Shown here: piece by piece, positions 14,755 through 24,812 of the stretch
Position numbering within the stretch: position 1 is the first letter of the stretch
Layout: each line of letters starts with the position of its first letter
Source: Glandiceps talaboti
Taxonomy: Eukaryota; Hemichordata; Enteropneusta; Spengelidae
DNA: 64,000 bases
Reading direction: 5' to 3'
NCBI RefSeq assembly: GCF_964340395.1
Contig: NC_135556.1
Span: 26,346,562-26,410,561, forward strand
Notes under the pieces: generated by a model
The model's input: the letters and a program-made list of their open reading frames with translations, nothing else
Databases searched by the model: none
Told to the model about the DNA's origin: nothing
Made by a program: the position numbers and the translations under genes

Positions 14755-14912
14755 TGTACTACAGTTGAACCACGTTAGTACAAACTTGCTTATAATGAAA
14801 ACCCGGTTACAACAGACACTAGTGGAAGGTACCGATCTCATGCCATTGTTTATTAAGTTTTAGAACGAACTCACTTTATTACGAAAACCTAGTTACAATG
14901 AACAGAATATGT
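14755..14912 (+). mobile_element. Possible pogo/Tigger-like terminal fragment
   Basis: Starting TACAGTTGAACCACG at about 14759, the sequence carries repeated motifs TTATAATGAAAACCCGG, TTACAAC, TTATTACGAAAACC and AGTTACAATGAAC. This resembles the subterminal repeats of pogo/Tigger-type (Tc1/mariner superfamily) transposons, in which CAGTTGAACC-like ends flank TTATAACGAA-type repeats. Only one end is seen and no transposase frame, so it would be a solo end or decayed copy. The assignment rests on remembered motif style and is tentative. Confidence 0.35.
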
Positions 14913-15003
14913 ATGTCTGAAGAACCTGTAACCTGGTAAGAGTTTACAATGTAGGATTTGGACAATATCAGATTTTAATATACACAGAGGAATATTAATT
15001 CAA

Positions 15004-15172
15004 ATGAAATTTAAAGGCCACATTAGGATTAGGATTAGAATTTGTGAAAAACACTTGTCTGAAAGAGAACAAATAATCCTATGTAATCTGAATGGCTCCA
15101 CTGATAAGATAACACTAATGCAAGAACCTGGGATTGAAACCCTGGCCTTTAAAATACCACTACATTGCCAGA
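15004..15172 (-). repeat. SINE-like dispersed repeat, single copy (reverse)
   Basis: Read on the - strand, this contains AAAGGCCAGGGTTTCAATCC, CAGGTTCT, then TTAGTGTTATCTTATCAGTGG and a tail ending AATCCTAATGTGGCC. It matches the family amplified at 21.6 and 22.8 kb. The CCTGGG-loop-CCCAGG hairpin of the family has the size of a tRNA T-arm. The head unit is present once here, so the tandem amplification elsewhere is secondary. Confidence 0.65.
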
Positions 15173-15804
15173 CTCATCAGATGATGTCAGTGATTCATGT
15201 TTCTGAATGATAGGCATAAATTGCAAGTGTTGCCATCCTTTGACAGACTGCAGACATCTGTAGTGTACGGAACCCTGTGGTCATTTAGACAACAAAACTA
15301 TACACTGATATACAAAATGTAACAGTTACACACCTATCAATTCGTACTCTGAACTGCTTGTACACAGAGAACTTCTCAACACTAAGTCTCACTGAAATCA
15401 CATCAAAACCAGCTCTCATGGCCACAGAACATGTAGTTTAATGATTGATTAAAAACAGGTACACTGTTAAAATGATATAAACACTTTGTCATATGCATTA
15501 AACTTCAATGTAGTACTCTGACCGAGACATTTTCTTTAAATTGATCTGATGTACCACTGAACTTGTCCAACCCTTTCCTGTGATATCAGCAACTTAAAAT
15601 TATCTGAGTTCGTTCTGGTAGGAAATAGTCAGCTTTTTGTGAAGTCAAAATATTGTGACTATCCTGGAGAGGAGAATGTAGTATATATTAACTTTAATCA
15701 TCCATAGAAAATTTGATATCATAGATAGGGAACCCATTTCTATTGATACAATATAAAATTAGCATTTACAATAGTGAATTACAAGGTTATATAGCTACAA
15801 TTGA
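15173..15804. other. Non-coding, no recognised feature
   Basis: Unique-looking AT-rich sequence, no exon or repeat recognised. Confidence 0.5.
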
Positions 15805-15808
15805 TCTG

Positions 15809-15848
<40 letters not shown>

Positions 15849-16030
15849 AGTCTCTCTCCCCCTCTCTCTGTCTCTGCATGTATGTATGTATGTATGTATG
15901 TATGTATGTATGTATGTATGTATGTATGTATGTATGTATGTATGTATGTACCGGTATGTATGTATGTATGTATGTATGTATGTATGTATGTATGTATGTA
16001 TGTATGTCTGTCGCTCTCTCTCTCTCTCAC
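15805..16030 (+). repeat. Compound (TCTG)n-(CT)n-(TATG)n-(CT)n microsatellite
   Basis: TCTG units (15805-15848), a CT-rich bridge, TATG units (about 15878-16005) interrupted once by CCGG near 15951, then TCTG/CTCT to 16030. Open frames through it are purely low-complexity. Confidence 0.98.
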
Positions 16031-17020
16031 CCCTCCCCTCCCTCTTAAGGACAAACTATCAGTGTATACATTCAAGCATATCAAATGAATACTATCAATC
16101 TCAAAAAGAAAAGACATAAAAGTGTTCACAATATTTCTGATATATGGCCTTCTTGGGATAATCAAATAGCTTGATACTATTCGTCAAATTATTTGCAGGC
16201 AAGAATACAGGCAAGTTGATTGTTATAGTGTTATTAGAGAAATACATGGGAGTTGATCTTATTCAGATAGATTTGAATGAGTCATGATTATATTAGTTAT
16301 ATGGATATTATCCTTGTGTACAGTGCAGAGGGTAAATGGTACTGAGGAAATTAGCCGCTTGAAGGAGATCATCAACTCTGTCAATTTACAAGTCTTCCTT
16401 CTCACTAAACTAAAATATATCACTTCTCTTTGTTTCCACGGTGGCTAAAGATGAAAGGAAACTTGATGAAACGTTGAAAAGTTTGAGTTTACTGCCTTAT
16501 TAACTGACATTTGAACCATTTATGTCTCAATGATATATCTGTGATAGTTTCCTGCGATTTAGAGCTGGAAATAAGGTGACTTCCAGTTGTGAGCCAAACA
16601 ATGATCATTTACAGTGAAATTACACTAAATGATAGATATGGAGTAATAACTGTACACTGCCATCTCATTGACACAACTCAAAGTGTCAGTATCTACGTGC
16701 TATTCAGCATTTGCCATTACAAGGATGGATCTAACATTACATGCACTATGATTTATTTGCAATGCAACGCTTTCATATTGTTTCAGAGTTAGTAATCTTT
16801 GATCAAATTAAATACAAAATGGTTCCAGCCGTTTTTCTACTCAATTTACTAAGGATAATATCAAACAGTTCCACATTCTAGTGATTTTACCTCGTGATTT
16901 ATTTGAGATGTCATAGTTGTGCAATACTTCAGAGTTATTAAACATTAACACACTCTGATCATTAAGATTTCTAAAATGTCTCTAAGAAGAGAAAAGTATC
17001 ATAAACGCGAAACTGTTGGT
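16031..17020. other. Non-coding, no recognised feature
   Basis: AT-rich DNA with one 67-codon + frame (16589-16792) lacking recognisable similarity. No repeat or RNA gene seen. Confidence 0.5.
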
Positions 17021-17345
17021 ATATTTTATTTTGTATCTGCCAATCTCAATGTCTTATGAAATATCCACAAAGTTTATAAATGTATTTTGACTATATTTGA
17101 CAAAGAACCTGTATAGAAAAGTGAAAGAGATACACCCATTGAATTCACACATTTTATTTTGTGCCTGCCAAGGTTAAAGTTCTTTGAAATATCAACAAAC
17201 TTTGTGAATGTATCATTGTATTTGAACAAAGAACCTTAACAGAACTGGCTCAGAAAAGAGAAAGTACATCAAATTCTTCATTTTATTTTGTGCCTGTCAA
17301 GGTTAATATGTTATGAAATATCCACAAACGATCTAAACCACTTTC
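17021..17345. repeat. ~129 bp tandem repeat, about 2.5 units
   Basis: ATTTTATTTTGTRYCTGYCA occurs at 17023, 17151 and 17280, followed each time by a TTATGAAATATCCACAAA-like block. The first two are also followed by AATGTAT, TTTGACAAAGAACCT and AAAAGNGAAAG. Spacing is 128 and 129 bp. Diverged but unambiguous. Confidence 0.9.
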
Positions 17346-19688
17346 AAACCATCTTTAGAAAATCACATCAAGGAGTACCAAAACCTAGACAAACAGTTAA
17401 CAAAAGCCTTTTGATCTGCAAGTGTAGTGTGCAGTGGCAGCATCTCCCATCTCCTGTCTGTGTATGATGTGATTGATGCATTTGCCCCTTCTAACAACAC
17501 TGTTTTCATCCTTATCTAAAGTACTGCGTCCATTATTTTAATTGTATTATCTCTGAAAAAAGAAGAGGTAGGTAAGATGAACACCAGAAAGGCAGGACTT
17601 TGACAGGGAGATAGAGTGAGTACATCAAAGTATGGTAACAGTAATCGATATGTGCCTATAAAGTATATTAAGCCTCTGTTGATTTGATATATGGTGAGTG
17701 CAGTAATGGAGGCGTTTGGGGAATAATTTCAGGGGACACCCATTTGTAACTTTTCACTGATAATCTGCACTAGGAACATGTAAAGACAAATAGCAGCTTT
17801 TAAAGCCGATATGAAATGTCATTGCAATAAATAATGAATTTCTTTCAAACTGTCATGGCATCCTATACACAATATAGGCAAACACATTGTGACTTCCACT
17901 TTTCTCTATACATAGAATTCCACCAGAGATATAATGAACAATTAATAGTTCTAACTGGCAATATGGACTTTTATTTTGTCCAGGTACTACTTGCTTGTGC
18001 TAATAATTCTTAGCCACAAACGGTTTTTGAGTGTTTTTCTATTCAGCGAGTTCAGTCAGTTAAAAAATGTATTAAAAGCTTGCTGGAACTGTTTCCTGAC
18101 TTCTCAGAAATGAATTCACAAAACCCTGGTTTTCACTCACTAAGAATGTCTTCCTCGTCTTTGTACACAACCTATTACTTGAATTTTACACAGTCTTTGA
18201 CTCCTAAAGACAAGGAAATGCTGAAAGAGCCAGCACTTTCATAATGTATAGCTTTACTCTATGGCTTTACTTTCCACCTGCTCTACACACTGACTTCATT
18301 TGAACAGATCACAACTGACTTGTTTTCTCTACCAACATATAACCCACCCCTTGATAATTTTTTAAAACACACAATATGGAAAGAGAGCTAAAATATCTTA
18401 GTTTTATCATCATCATCATCATTCTTCATTCATTCATCCATTTTTAATATTTGTAACTTTCAACATCAAATTCAAAACAGATGAAATGGAAACATAGCTT
18501 TGATCATTAAAAACACACAAAAGCAGAAAGCTCTTTTTTAGCAAGTTCTATTTTCACAAATCCTCATCTATATATTCATTCATTTATTCTATTTCATTTT
18601 TAGCTTCAATCATAAAAATAGAATAACATAATGGAATGCGGATTCAAATATACTTTTAAGAACAAATCTTCATCTACTGATGTGTTTATCAGTCAATTTG
18701 ACACAACAGTATTAGTCAACAAAGATATGAATTTTCCATCAAAATTCACTAGTTTAGTTCAGTGAACTCATACCAATTACACCTGTCAGCAGCACCAATC
18801 AAAACTCCCACACTTTTTTGTTTTGAAAATTCATTCAAAATTCATGACATTGGAGACCACCATAGGAACCACTTCACTGATACAAGTATACACAGCAAGA
18901 TAATTTTTTCAGTTTGACCATAGACGGTGGAGGGCAAAACTGCTATGTTTTACCAAATCATTTTAATTCATGACATTGGAAACATTTATTGAATTTATTT
19001 AACTTACTACAAGATCCAATAATGCAGATATCAAGATCAAATAAAAACGTCAGTAAGTTTAGATCACTTGGTGGAGCAACAGTCAGACTGGCGACTATGG
19101 AGTGTCAAGACAACTTTACAAACTAACTTGCTTCACATGGGATTAGGCAACTTTGATGAAACCTATCCCTGTGATGAACCAAAACTGACAGTTTCTGAGT
19201 TGAAATACTCAAAAATGACAAGTCCATCTGAAAATGAAAATTAGTCAATTTATGCTGCAATTTCACTGTACCTCACCCAAGTTATTACTGCCATTTCTTC
19301 TCATTTGAAATGAGCGTTTACTGCTTCCAAACAGCACAAGGGGCTAACAGTGAAATATGCACAGGCTAACCAGTACTGATGGCTCTATGGCTAGATCCTG
19401 AAATTCTCCATCAACTTGTCACAATACTTTTAAGTGCTCTTTTGTCACAGACAAAACTGTAGAATAAATTTTATAGTCTTACCATCTGAACTAACACACC
19501 CCTGCAGGTAGATAGAGTGCTTGCTTCAAGCAAGGTGTAAATTATCAAGACTTCAAGTGGAAATGTCATTGGATGTAATTACTACAAAGGGCCCTGCTGT
19601 TCTCTTCACCTTATAGTATACATAGGAATACAACTTTTCATCCAGATAGGAGTCCCTAGGTGATATCTATGATGTATTTGGCCATTTT
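17346..19688. other. Non-coding, no recognised feature
   Basis: About 2.3 kb of AT-rich sequence with no open frame of note. Small simple repeats occur near 18407-18436 (ATC/ATTC). No conserved exon, transposon end or RNA gene could be recognised. Confidence 0.5.
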
Positions 19689-19990
19689 TAGAACCAAGGC
19701 AGCTGAATTTGAACTTCAAAAGTCATGGACAGTATAATTTGAACAAAAAAAAACTCAATGAATTTAAACTTCATAGCTCACAGATAGCTGAATTGCAAAA
19801 GCTTGCAGACAGTTGCATTTGAACTTTAAAACTCATAGCTAGATGAACTTGAACTTCAAACACCAACTGACATTTGAAATTGAACTTCAAAAGCTAATGG
19901 CCTGAATTTGAATGTCACATTTGAACTTCACAGCTCATAGACAGCTCAATTTGAACTTCAAAACACATAGACATCTGAATTAAAACACAT
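19689..19990. repeat. Degenerate ~30-35 bp tandem array
   Basis: The phrase TGAATTTGAACTTCAAAA, followed by a CTCATAGACAGC-like block, recurs about nine times with much variation in length and sequence. Stops in every frame argue against coding. It is older than the 54 and 56 bp repeats further left. Confidence 0.8.
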
Positions 19991-21596
19991 GTTTTAGGGG
20001 TACAAACTCAAGAAATTATTTTTCCATCATTCCCTTTGTTAGAATTAATTGATAAATATTGCATTATTTATCTTATGCTGTTGTTTACTTTCTCTATCTA
20101 TGATATTATTAATATATGAGTTTTATGAAAGTGTGATATTTTGAAAGAGTTTTTGTAAAAAAAAATTCACCGTTGCTATTACAACCATAGCAAAACAAAA
20201 AACAGAACTTATATATAATTCGTATCTTTTGACAAAATTTCTTACATTTATATAAAAGTCATGTCAATATTCAAAATTAATTACAATGTACATCAAAGGT
20301 TGCATGATACATGTATATGAAATGTGGGTAAAACATTTTCTATACAAGTTATACTGGAAGTGGAAAAGACATGTCTTTCTAAATCAAACCATGTCTCGAA
20401 CAGAAGGAATTGGCAGTACTGAACAGATTAAATGAGAATCATAATGGAACTGAATCTAGAAGTCTATTTACTAAGTAATGGGCCACTCTACAGAAAGTTG
20501 TCTCCAATGCTGGCAGACAACCGTCAACCACCGCTGCGCTGACACTAAATCTGAGGTCATCTGTCATTTCAATCACAATCGTGTCTGGCCAGAATGTACC
20601 ACGAACCTTCAACTTATTACTAGCATAGTGTGCAGGATTGTCACGAAAAAATATGAAATTAATATATATATTTTGACAAGGGAATGTATATCACAGCGTT
20701 ATTCATTTTTGTCATTCTGTTCAGTCTTATTAGACTCATGTCCAGACAAAATGTATTTCAATACTTGTATTCAGTGTATGATATCATACTTTGTAGAATT
20801 ATTGGACAACAATACAGATGAAATCACTAGGACTTGTAGAAGGCTAAGATCTACCAATGAGAAGAAAAAAATAACAGTAAATACCCATTCTTCCTGTGGG
20901 AATTAGGAAACAGTGTCCTCTTTGTAGAGGAGAAATAAATATCATGTTTACAATACAAGGAGGATTTTGTCATCTTGTAGTTTAGCAACGCCATCTTTAT
21001 CATGCTTCAATTTTTTCCTCTGTTGTAATTCAAAAGTTGTATTCACCCCTAAGAAGATAACACTGTGATAAAAAAGTGTGTTCATTTCATGGCGGAAAGA
21101 ATAAAATGTAAAGTCATTCACATCCATTTTGTCACCACTTTTACACATAAACTGAGAAACACCAGACTCAACAATACTCAAAATTTAGGAAACCAGTTGC
21201 AGATTTAAAATTTCACATAATTTCCATAGTTTTGAAAATATCATGGTTTACCATAACCATTCACTTAGTATCGGTTATGCTAATCGTATAATTTGTAATT
21301 TTATATGTGCATTTTTTTACACATGCCTGTAGGATGGACAATCACCATTCACACGGTAACCTTTGACCTTTGTAACCTCGGTATGGGTTTTGCAGAGCGT
21401 GGTTTACAGTTGTACAGTGGAAAACATTTAGACTTCAGAAAACGCAGCACGTACAACATAAAAGATGTATTAAAGTCAGCAGAGCTAACATCCAAATCAG
21501 ATATTTCTATAAATTTTGATGATAGGAAGTCCTTTAAAAGAGTACAAATAAATAAATACAAACAACCGCAAACCTGTGTACATATATAGACAATTT
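19991..21596. other. Non-coding; longest unexplained frame 20478-20906
   Basis: AT-rich sequence. The 142-codon + frame at 20478-20906 has an ordinary ATG start but no recognisable domain. It is Cys-rich without a regular spacing pattern and has no homologue that I can name. A frame this long is not improbable by chance in 64 kb. Two shorter frames (20948-21181 -, 21305-21589 +) are likewise unrecognised. I see no clear splice or promoter signals. Confidence 0.4.
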
Positions 21597-22060
21597 AAAG
21601 GCCTGGGTTTCAATCCCAGGTTCTCACATCAATGTCATCTTATCAGTGGAGACTTAAAGGCCTGGGTTTCAATCCCAGGTTCTCACATCAATGTCATCTT
21701 ATCAGTGGAGACTTAAAGGCCTGGGTTTCAATCCCAGGTTCTCACATCAATGTCATCTTATCAGTGGAGACTTAAAGGCCTGGGTTTCAATCCCAGGTTC
21801 TCACATCAATGTCGTCTTATCAGTGGAGACTTAAAGGCCTGGGTTTCAATCCCAGGTTCTCACATCAATGTCATCTTATCAGTGGAGACTTAAAGGCCTG
21901 GGTTTCAATCCCAGGTTCTCACATCAATGTCGTCTTATCAGTGCAGCCATAAGGATTACATAGATCATTCACTTGTTCTGGGCCAACTTTTCTATAATTC
22001 TGCCAGACAACCAGTTTTCACATGTAGATTTGAATCCTAATCCAAAGTGGGCCTAAATCA
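21597..22060 (+). repeat. SINE-like repeat with six tandem 59 bp head units
   Basis: Six units start GCCTGGGTTTCAATCCCAGG at 21601, 21660, 21719, 21778, 21837 and 21896, exactly 59 bp apart and almost identical. Each continues TTCTCACATCAATGTC and TTATCAGTGGAGACTTAAAG. The array passes into a single tail, GCAGCCATAAGGATTACATAG, GGGCCAACTTTTCTATAATT, CTGCCAGACAACC, then TTTGAATCCTAATCC. That tail is shared with 23150-23250 and 39330-39450. The hairpin CCTGGG-TTTCAAT-CCCAGG has a 7-base loop like a tRNA T-arm, which suggests a tRNA-derived SINE. Confidence 0.9.
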
Positions 22061-22764
22061 CCAGATTGAAAAGATATGATTTGTACTTACCAGGAACTAA
22101 AACCTGGTTGGATGTTTATAGTTGTTTTTGTACTCATTAATGTCTGCCTGAGTTCCCCAGTCATCAATACCTGGGTTCCCTACAAGTGTTTTTGTGGAAG
22201 ACCAGTACATAGATAATGTTTTTTCAGAATTCACCAGTCATTTTCTCCTGGGTTTTCAAACTAGCAATTTCGTTGACGACTAGCACATTGTAGATAATGT
22301 TTGCCTGAGTTCACCAGTCATTTTCAATACCAAGGTCCCAACACTGCTGGGAAACAACACCAAGACCACTACTCCACTACTACAATGCCCTTCCTCACAG
22401 CATTACAGAGATACCAAACTCTAACTCTGACTACATGTGTGACTTAACGTCACTTCATACGGCCTTCAGATGTATACCTGTAGGCATGAAAAGACCACTC
22501 ATCAATATTCTACCTCTCTGGGACTCCTCACTGCCGTGTCAATTTTGAGCTTCATAACTGGAAAACTACTCTGACTTGATGGCTGATAATATGTACTGGA
22601 ACTAATCACATCCTCTTATATTTCACAGGTCACTTCTTCACTTTATTACCTGTCTCTACGACACATCTTCATTTGCTTTCCTCTTCTTGAAACTGTCATT
22701 TCAAAATTTTCATAGATCATTTGTGGAGTAGCTGTTTATTGCTACTCTTTAGACTTTACTGTCT
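22061..22764. other. Non-coding spacer between two SINE-like arrays
   Basis: Contains a diverged partial duplication: GTTTTTGTACTCATTAATGT with GCCTGAGTTCCCCAGTCATC at about 22120-22165, echoed near 22210-22240 and 22298-22325 (TTGCCTGAGTTCACCAGTCA). No exon recognised. Confidence 0.5.
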
Positions 22765-23250
22765 CTCTTAAAAGACCAGGATTTCAATTCCACATTCTAA
22801 CATTATTAGTGTTATCTTGCCAGTGGAGTCTTAATATAAAGGCCAGGATTTCGATCCCAGGTTCTCACATTAGTGTTATCTTGCCAATGGAGACTTAAAG
22901 GCCAGGGTTTCGATCCCAGGTTCTCACATTAGTGTTATCTTGTCAGTGGAGACTTAAAGGCCAGGGTTTCGATCTCAGGTTCTCACATTAGTGTTATCTT
23001 GCCAATGGAGACTTAAAGGCCAGGGTTTCAATCCCAGGTTCTCACATTAGTGTTATCTTGTCAGTGGAGACTTAAAGGCCAGGGTTTCAATCTCAGGTTC
23101 TCACATTAGTGTTATCTTGCCAATAGAGACTTAAAGGCCAGGATTTCAATCGGATCACATAGGATCATTTTTGTGTTCAGGACCAACTTTTTCTATATCT
23201 CTGCCAGACAACTGTTTTTCACATCTAAATGTTAACCCAAATCCTTTAAA
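22765..23250 (+). repeat. Second SINE-like array, about six 59 bp head units
   Basis: Units with GGCCAGGRTTTCRATCYCAG occur at 22842, 22901, 22960, 23019 and 23078 (59 bp period), with a partial unit before (from about 22780) and after (23137). They continue TTCTCACATTAGTGTTATC, TTGCCAATGGAGACTT. The tail GGATCACATAGGATC, GACCAACTTTTTCTATATC, CTGCCAGACAACTG follows. Alternate units share the variants TTGCCAATGG and TTGTCAGTGG, so the array grew in two-unit (118 bp) blocks. Confidence 0.9.
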
Positions 23251-24812
23251 GTGGCCATATGGATGAGAATTTGGTATTTATTTTGGATTTTTATTTGATA
23301 AAACAACTTCACCAAGTTTTTCTACTTGAAAAAATAATGTGAAATAACATACCAAGTCCATGTTCGCAACTCAATAAACGACAAAATATTAAGCAATGTG
23401 TAAACAGTTTTTAAACTTTTTGCATCTTTTGGCAATGTATTGAGTTATGAACATGGACTTGGTATATGTTATTTCGCATTATTTTTTCAAGTAGAAAAAC
23501 TTCGTGAAGCTGTTTTATCAAAAAATACCGCCAATGGCGTTGTAGCACAACTGTACAGTTTTTAAAAATGCTATCATGCTAACAATAAGTGTTCATTTGG
23601 TGAGTGACTATCCAGTTGCCTATCCAACCATGTTGCTATCTTTACAATATATGCTATCATTTGGCTGTTGCTATTGACATGGTCTTGTTGATAGGCATAT
23701 TTACATACATTTTTTGAATGTTTATTCAATTGTCTATTAATCCCCATTGTTATCTTCGCAATATATGTGATCATTTGGCTGTTGCTATGGGCGTGGTCTT
23801 GTTGCTAGGCATATTTGCATACATTTTTTGAATGTATATTCATTTGTCTTTCTATTCCTGTTGTTATCATTGCAATATACATGATTATTTGGCTGTTGCT
23901 ATGGGCGTGATCTTGTTGCTAGGCAAATTTACATACATGTTTTGAACGTTTATTCAATTGTCTATTAATCCCTGTTATCTTTGTGAAATACACGACCATT
24001 TGGCTGTTGCTATGGGCGTGGTCATGGTTGCTATGGTATTTGCATACATTTTTTGAATGTTTACTCATTTGCCTACCATATGATATTGCTATTTGACCAA
24101 AATATACTGCCATTTGGTTGTTGCTAAGGGCGTGGTCATGGTCGCTAGGGCCAATTTTGTCAAAATGTTTTGAAGAATAACACTCAGAAACATCTCACCA
24201 AGTTTCAGACTCGGTGACCAAGTACTTTTTGAGATATAAGTTTTTGACCAAAAATGAACATTTTTTACACCTAATTTGCATATCACTCATGGAATCATGG
24301 TATGCTTAATATTTCTTTGTCCATACATCCCTAGATACATTCCCATTAAATTTCAGCCCAATCTGCTCAGTAGTTTTGGAATTATAGATTTTTAACCAAA
24401 AAGACACATTTTTAGCCCTAATTTGCATATCACTGATGGAATCATACCGTCATGAACAAATCTTACTTTACACCCCCTTAAGAATGTTCTCACCAAATTT
24501 CGCACCAATCTGCCCAGTAGTTTCTGAGTTTAAGTTTTTTGACCAAAAATCACATTTTTTGACCCAAATCACACACCTGTGATGCGATCATTTTGATTTG
24601 AACAATTTCCCAACTAGACACCCAAGGTAATGGACCCACCAAATATCGTGGTAATCGGTTCAGCGGTTTTTGACTTTAAGTTGTTTACACACACACACAC
24701 ACACACACAGACAGACGCCGGGCGATCCCTATAGCACTACTGAACAAGTTCAGTTGTGCTAATAAAAATCCAAAATAAATACCAAATTCTCATCCATATG
24801 GCCACTTTAAAG
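23244..24812. mobile_element. Long palindromic (foldback/MITE-like) element, interrupted
   Basis: The left arm runs from CTTTAAAGTGGCCATATGG at 23244 through TTTGGTATTTATTTTGG to CAACTCAATA at 23375. After a 63 bp loop its reverse complement starts with TATTGAGTTATGAACATGG at 23439 and proceeds to TGTTTTATCAAA near 23522. There it is cut by element copy 2. The arm resumes at 24762 (TAAAAATCC, AAAATAAATACC) and closes with GGCCACTTTAAAG at 24812. With the insert removed the palindrome is about 330 bp with arms of about 132 bp and high complementarity. No coding frame is present. The exact outer ends are uncertain because CTTTAAAG is itself palindromic and joins the SINE-like tail. Confidence 0.85.
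23526..24761 (+). mobile_element. Non-autonomous transposable element, copy 2 (nested)
   Basis: This 1.24 kb copy matches 1797-3209 from TACCGCCAATGGCG through the terminal hairpin ending CAGTTGTGCTA (24751-24761). The inverted pair TAGCACAACTG lies at 23543-23553. It has five ~114 bp monomers (anchors at 23660, 23774, 23888, 23999, 24113) where copy 1 has six, and a much shorter CA tract. It is inserted in the right arm of the palindrome, so it is younger than that element. Comparing the two arms gives the empty site as roughly ATCAAA/TAAAAATCC. Any target-site duplication is masked by A runs. Confidence 0.85.

Noticed and set aside
20478-20906. 142-codon + frame with many cysteines
   Set aside because: Cysteine spacing is irregular, no signal peptide or domain is visible, and frames of this length are expected by chance in 64 kb of six-frame sequence. 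Left unnamed.
21597-21950. tRNA gene cluster
   Set aside because: Only a T-arm-like hairpin is present. No acceptor stem, anticodon arm or clear A box could be folded in the 59 bp unit.
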